Assembly: GCF_014836715.1 (NCBI RefSeq)
Contig: NZ_JACSQI010000002.1
Coordinates: 62,001 to 126,000, forward strand
Direction: 5' to 3'
DNA from: Escherichia whittamii
Lineage (GTDB): Bacteria > Pseudomonadota > Gammaproteobacteria > Enterobacterales > Enterobacteriaceae
DNA length: 64,000 bases
Shown: in pieces, positions 60,329-64,000 of the stretch
How the letters are laid out: each line of letters starts with the position of its first letter
Position numbering within the stretch: position 1 is the stretch's first letter
Made by a program: the position numbers and the translations under genes
Notes under the pieces: model-generated
Told to the model about the DNA's origin: nothing
Seen by the model: the letters and a program-made list of their open reading frames with translations, nothing else
Database searches by the model: none

Positions 60329-60949
60329 ATGCTGAAGACTATTCGAAAACACGGTATTACGCTGGCGCTGTTCGCCGCTGGTTCTACAGGTTTAACGGCT
60401 GCCATCAACCAGATGACCAAAACTACGATTGCTGAACAGGCTAGCCTGCAACAAAAAGCGTTGTTTGATCAGGTGTTGCCAGCCGAGCGCTATAACAACG
60501 CGCTGGCCCAAAGTTGCTATATAGTGACTGCACCAGAATTAGGAAAAGGCGAGCATCGGATTTACATCGCAAAACAGGATGACAAGCCGGTTGCTGCCGT
60601 TCTGGAGGCAACCGCACCAGATGGTTATTCCGGCGCGATTCAGCTATTGGTCGGGGCCGATTTTAACGGCACGGTACTTGGCACCCGCGTGACAGAACAT
60701 CACGAAACGCCGGGACTTGGCGACAAAATAGAACTGCGCCTTTCTGACTGGATCACCCATTTTGCAGGTAAAAAAATCAGCGGCGCGGATGACGCTCACT
60801 GGGCGGTGAAGAAAGATGGTGGTGATTTCGACCAGTTCACCGGGGCGACTATTACGCCTCGCGCGGTGGTGAATGCGGTAAAACGCGCCGGATTGTATGC
60901 CCAAACGTTGCCAGCACAACTTTCTCAACTTCCTGCCTGTGGAGAATAA
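60329..60949 (+). CDS. rsxG: Rsx/Rnf periplasmic flavoprotein RsxG
   Basis: A 206-aa protein with one N-terminal membrane helix (about residues 9-27) and a periplasmic FMN-binding domain. The FMN is attached by phosphoester to Thr174 in [25 protein letters not shown] is the other family motif. It begins 3 bases after rsxD and ends 3 before rsxE. Confidence 0.96.
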   Translation: MLKTIRKHGITLALFAAGSTGLTAAINQMTKTTIAEQASLQQKALFDQVLPAERYNNALAQSCYIVTAPELGKGEHRIYIAKQDDKPVAAVLEATAPDGYSGAIQLLVGADFNGTVLGTRVTEHHETPGLGDKIELRLSDWITHFAGKKISGADDAHWAVKKDGGDFDQFTGATITPRAVVNAVKRAGLYAQTLPAQLSQLPACGE

Positions 60950-60952
60950 ACC

Positions 60953-61648
60953 GTGAGCGAAATTAAAGACGTTATTGTTCAGGGGTTATGGAAGAACAAC
61001 TCCGCGCTGGTCCAGTTGCTGGGCCTCTGTCCGCTGCTGGCAGTCACTTCCACTGCCACCAACGCACTGGGTTTAGGACTTGCCACGACGCTGGTGTTGA
61101 CTCTCACCAACCTGACCATCTCGACGCTGCGTCACTGGACGCCAGCCGAAATTCGAATCCCGATTTACGTGATGATCATCGCTTCGGTGGTCAGCGCCGT
61201 ACAAATGCTGATTAACGCATACGCCTTTGGCCTGTATCAATCGTTAGGGATTTTTATTCCACTGATTGTCACCAACTGTATCGTTGTTGGCCGTGCGGAA
61301 GCCTTCGCCGCCAAAAAAGGTCCGGCGCTCTCCGCGCTTGATGGTTTTTCGATAGGCATGGGCGCAACCTGCGCCATGTTCGTACTGGGTTCACTACGCG
61401 AAATCATCGGCAACGGAACATTGTTTGACGGTGCCGATGCGCTGTTGGGTAGCTGGGCCAAAGTATTGCGGGTAGAGATCTTCCACACCGATTCTCCCTT
61501 CCTGTTAGCCATGTTACCGCCAGGCGCATTCATTGGTCTGGGGCTGATGCTGGCGGGAAAATACCTGATTGATGAAAGAATGAAAAAGCGCCGTGCTGAA
61601 GCAGCTGCTACACGCGAGTTGCCAAACGGTGAAACAGGGAATGTCTGA
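60953..61648 (+). CDS. rsxE: Rsx/Rnf complex membrane subunit RsxE
   Basis: A 231-aa six-helix protein related to RsxA in opposite topology ([13 protein letters not shown] and [14 protein letters not shown] carry the membrane Cys pair). It starts with GTG at 60953 after GGAGAATAAACC. Its stop overlaps the nth start by one base (TGATG), so nth is translated as the last gene of the operon. Confidence 0.96.
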   Translation: MSEIKDVIVQGLWKNNSALVQLLGLCPLLAVTSTATNALGLGLATTLVLTLTNLTISTLRHWTPAEIRIPIYVMIIASVVSAVQMLINAYAFGLYQSLGIFIPLIVTNCIVVGRAEAFAAKKGPALSALDGFSIGMGATCAMFVLGSLREIIGNGTLFDGADALLGSWAKVLRVEIFHTDSPFLLAMLPPGAFIGLGLMLAGKYLIDERMKKRRAEAAATRELPNGETGNV

Positions 61649-62283
61649 TGAACAAAGCAAAACGACTGGAGATCCTCACTCGCCTGCGTGAGAACAACCC
61701 TCATCCCACAACCGAACTTAATTTCAGTTCGCCTTTTGAATTGCTGATTGCTGTACTGCTTTCCGCTCAGGCCACCGATGTCAGCGTTAATAAGGCGACG
61801 GCAAAGCTTTACCCGGTAGCGAATACACCTGCCGCAATGCTCGAACTGGGCGTCGATGGGGTTAAAACGTATATCAAAACCATTGGGCTATATAACAGCA
61901 AAGCAGAAAATATCATCAAAACCTGCCGTATTTTACTCGAACAGCATAACGGCGAAGTTCCGGAAGATCGCGCTGCGCTGGAAGCCCTGCCCGGTGTAGG
62001 GCGTAAAACAGCAAACGTGGTATTGAATACGGCTTTCGGTTGGCCGACCATTGCTGTAGATACACACATTTTCCGCGTCTGCAACCGCACCCAATTTGCG
62101 CCAGGGAAAAATGTCGAGCAGGTTGAAGAAAAACTGCTCAAAGTGGTTCCGGCAGAATTCAAAGTCGACTGCCACCACTGGTTAATCCTCCACGGGCGTT
62201 ACACCTGTATTGCCCGCAAGCCACGCTGTGGTTCCTGCATAATTGAAGACCTTTGTGAATACAAAGAGAAAGTTGACATCTGA
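61648..62283 (+). CDS. nth: Endonuclease III (DNA glycosylase/AP lyase) Nth
   Basis: A 211-aa base-excision repair enzyme for oxidised pyrimidines. The helix-hairpin-helix is LPGVGRKTANVV with the catalytic Lys120; the essential Asp138 lies in AVDTHIFRV. Its [4Fe-4S] cluster is bound by CIARKPRCGSCIIEDLC (C-x6-C-x2-C-x5-C). Last gene of rsxABCDGE-nth, coupled to rsxE. Two hairpins follow. Confidence 0.98.
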   Translation: MNKAKRLEILTRLRENNPHPTTELNFSSPFELLIAVLLSAQATDVSVNKATAKLYPVANTPAAMLELGVDGVKTYIKTIGLYNSKAENIIKTCRILLEQHNGEVPEDRAALEALPGVGRKTANVVLNTAFGWPTIAVDTHIFRVCNRTQFAPGKNVEQVEEKLLKVVPAEFKVDCHHWLILHGRYTCIARKPRCGSCIIEDLCEYKEKVDI

Positions 62284-62286
62284 CAA

Positions 62287-62311
62287 AAAGGGGTAACATC
62301 GTTATCCCTTT
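62287..62311 (+). terminator. Stem-loop after nth
   Basis: An 11-bp stem AAAGGGGTAAC/GTTATCCCTTT (one G-U) with an ATC loop, starting 4 bases after the nth stop. A second GC hairpin GCCGC-CTC-GCGGC at 62361-62373 is followed by TTCATTTT and may back it up. Confidence 0.75.
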
Positions 62312-62453
62312 CATAACTATTCTTCATCCTCTTACAAAACATCTTGTTAACGTCAATGATGCCGCCTCGCGGCTTCATTTTCAGGCAATCCGTTTGTGAA
62401 TAACCAAAAATGCAGGTTAATTGTTTTTTTAATAGCGAAATTTTCTATCTATT

Positions 62454-62469
62454 CGTGATCCAGATCACC
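62454..62469 (+). promoter_or_regulatory. CRP-like palindrome in the nth-dtpA gap
   Basis: CGTGA-TCCAGA-TCACC has 8 of 10 CRP consensus bases and a GTGATC/GATCAC palindrome. It lies 424 bases upstream of dtpA, too far for direct class I or II control unless a promoter exists nearby. The rest of the 609-bp gap is AT-rich and shows no ORF or RNA gene I can support; dtpA promoter elements should lie near 62800-62880. Confidence 0.4.
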
Positions 62470-62892
62470 TTGATGTCAATATGTAAAAATATTGCTCTGT
62501 TTAAGTTAAATTTGACGAAGCATTGATTCAATCAAGGCAGAAACCTACAAAACATTACACTGTCTATTTTTCAGATAATGGACTATCTCACTACATAAAA
62601 CACCTTACAGTAGAACATATCGCCAAATATCAGTATCCCCCCTCTTCTGGTAGTGAAAAAATCTGTCGTTACGTTTTTTGAAAAATTTAACGCTGGATAA
62701 CATTTCAATGGGCCGATGATTTCTCCATGCCAGTTATATGTAACAGATTATTACAAAGGACTTGTCTGAAAGTGCAAGATAGTGAACATTACCTGCCGTT
62801 TCCCCTCCCACTATAACAATTGCGCGTATGTTTATTAGACATCACGCGAGAAAGCACCCCCGTTAATATGGGATGTAAAAAAAGAGGTAAAA

Positions 62893-64000
62893 GTGTCCAC
62901 TGCAAACCAAAAACCAACAGAAAGCGTTAGTTTGAACGCTTTCAAACAACCGAAGGCGTTCTATCTCATCTTCTCGATCGAGTTATGGGAACGTTTTGGT
63001 TATTACGGCCTACAAGGAATTATGGCTGTCTACCTGGTTAAACAACTGGGTATGTCTGAAGCGGATTCAATCACACTTTTCTCTTCCTTTAGCGCCCTGG
63101 TTTATGGTCTTGTCGCTATTGGTGGTTGGTTAGGCGATAAGGTACTGGGTACAAAACGCGTCATTATGCTTGGTGCTATTGTGCTGGCTATTGGTTATGC
63201 GCTGGTTGCCTGGTCTGGTCACGATGCCGGTATCGTCTATATGGGTATGGCGGCAATTGCGGTCGGTAACGGCCTGTTTAAAGCCAACCCGTCTTCACTG
63301 CTGTCAACTTGCTACGAGAAAAACGATCCACGTCTGGACGGTGCATTTACCATGTACTACATGTCCGTCAACATCGGTTCGTTCTTCTCTATGATTGCAA
63401 CACCGTGGTTAGCCGCTAAGTATGGCTGGAGCGTCGCATTCGCCCTTAGCGTGGTTGGTCTGTTGATCACCATCGTTAACTTCGCCTTCTGCCAACGCTG
63501 GGTTAAACAGTACGGTTCAAAACCTGACTTTGAGCCGATCAACTACCGCAATCTGCTGTTAACCATTATTGGTGTTGTGGCGCTGATTGCGATTGCCACC
63601 TGGCTGCTGCATAACCAGGACGTTGCGCGTATGGCGCTGGGCGTTGTTGCCTTTGGTATCGTGGTTATCTTCGGTAAAGAAGCCTTTGCCATGAAAGGTG
63701 CTGCACGTCGTAAAATGATCGTTGCTTTCATCCTGATGCTTGAAGCAATCATCTTCTTCGTGCTGTACAGCCAGATGCCGACGTCTCTGAACTTCTTTGC
63801 AATTCGTAACGTTGAGCACACTATTCTGGGCCTGGCTGTAGAACCTGAACAGTATCAGGCACTCAACCCGTTCTGGATCATCATTGGTAGCCCGATTCTC
63901 GCAGCTATCTATAACAAGATGGGCGATACCCTGCCGATGCCGACCAAATTCGCAATCGGTATGGTGATGTGCTCTGGCGCATTCCTGATCCTGCCGCTGG
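62893..64000 (+). CDS. dtpA: Di/tripeptide:H+ symporter DtpA (TppB), 5' part (runs off the right edge)
   Basis: GTG at 62893, preceded by AAAGAGGTAAAA, opens [20 protein letters not shown] and continues open for 369 codons to the window end; the full protein is about 500 aa. It is a proton-dependent oligopeptide (POT/PTR2) transporter of the MFS. The helix-1 ExxERFxYY proton-coupling motif appears as [10 protein letters not shown], and [19 protein letters not shown] is the PTR2 signature. It is in the inner membrane, and OmpR-dependent in E. coli. Only the N-terminal three quarters are visible. Confidence 0.97.
   Translation, partial: MSTANQKPTESVSLNAFKQPKAFYLIFSIELWERFGYYGLQGIMAVYLVKQLGMSEADSITLFSSFSALVYGLVAIGGWLGDKVLGTKRVIMLGAIVLAIGYALVAWSGHDAGIVYMGMAAIAVGNGLFKANPSSLLSTCYEKNDPRLDGAFTMYYMSVNIGSFFSMIATPWLAAKYGWSVAFALSVVGLLITIVNFAFCQRWVKQYGSKPDFEPINYRNLLLTIIGVVALIAIATWLLHNQDVARMALGVVAFGIVVIFGKEAFAMKGAARRKMIVAFILMLEAIIFFVLYSQMPTSLNFFAIRNVEHTILGLAVEPEQYQALNPFWIIIGSPILAAIYNKMGDTLPMPTKFAIGMVMCSGAFLILPL

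Noticed and set aside
62284..62892. Hidden small RNA or small protein in the 609-bp nth-dtpA gap
   Set aside because: Two terminator-like hairpins lie next to nth, but no promoter plus terminator pair further in and no ORF with a ribosome-binding site could be supported by eye.

Overview
The window is chromosomal DNA of Escherichia coli or a very close relative such as a cryptic Escherichia clade. Gene content, order, protein lengths and near-identical protein sequences match, as far as I can recall them, the replication-terminus segment of E. coli K-12 running from dcp to dtpA, in the same orientation. No insertion sequence, prophage, tRNA, rRNA or CRISPR array is visible. The strain is not K-12: many scattered amino-acid differences occur, the Qin prophage that in K-12 separates ydfJ from rspB is absent, and only one of the two tandem ynfE/ynfF selenate-reductase genes is present.

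Layout: (1) 1-7.5 kb: dcp start, ydfG, GntR regulator ydfH/rspR, anaerobic ydfZ, then a leftward sugar-acid cluster rspA-rspB-ydfJ-ydfI. (2) 7.6-10.2 kb: ynfA, ynfB, speG, ynfC, ynfD. (3) 10.4-15.0 kb: FNR-type promoter and ynfE-ynfG-ynfH-dmsD, a Tat-exported molybdoenzyme operon. (4) 15.2-20.9 kb: clcB, bioD2, mlc, ynfL, ynfM. (5) 20.9-24.9 kb: a candidate small membrane-protein gene, acid-induced asr with an RstA box, ydgU, ydgD, mdtJI with its upstream ORF mdtU, tqsA. (6) 24.9-32.0 kb: pntAB, ydgH, ydgI, folM, ydgC. (7) 32.1-41.7 kb: rstAB, the TerB fork-arrest site with tus, fumA/fumC, manA, ydgA. (8) 41.7-48.2 kb: uidR-uidA-uidB-uidC glucuronide operon and hdhA. (9) 48.3-54.4 kb: malI, malXY, add, ydgJ. 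(10) 54.7-64 kb: blr, cnu, ydgK, the rsxABCDGE-nth operon and the start of dtpA.

Several parts work together. RstA, encoded near 32 kb, has its recognition sequence in front of asr near 21 kb. Tus, encoded near 34.5 kb, binds the TerB sequence lying immediately in front of its own gene. MalI has two 16-bp palindromes between malI and malX. UidR precedes the glucuronidase operon it represses. RspA, RspB, YdfI and the transporter YdfJ, contiguous here, can be read as a route from a hexonate such as L-gulonate through fructuronate and mannonate to 2-keto-3-deoxygluconate. That pathway reading is inference.

I found no wholly unknown multi-gene system. The observations most worth checking are the unsplit rsp-ydf cluster with its empty prophage site, the missing ynfF, a 34-codon membrane-protein ORF with its own strand-specific terminator, the mdtU leader ORF, and a 10-codon leader ORF before ydgH. 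Comparisons with K-12 rest on recalled sequences, not on a search.
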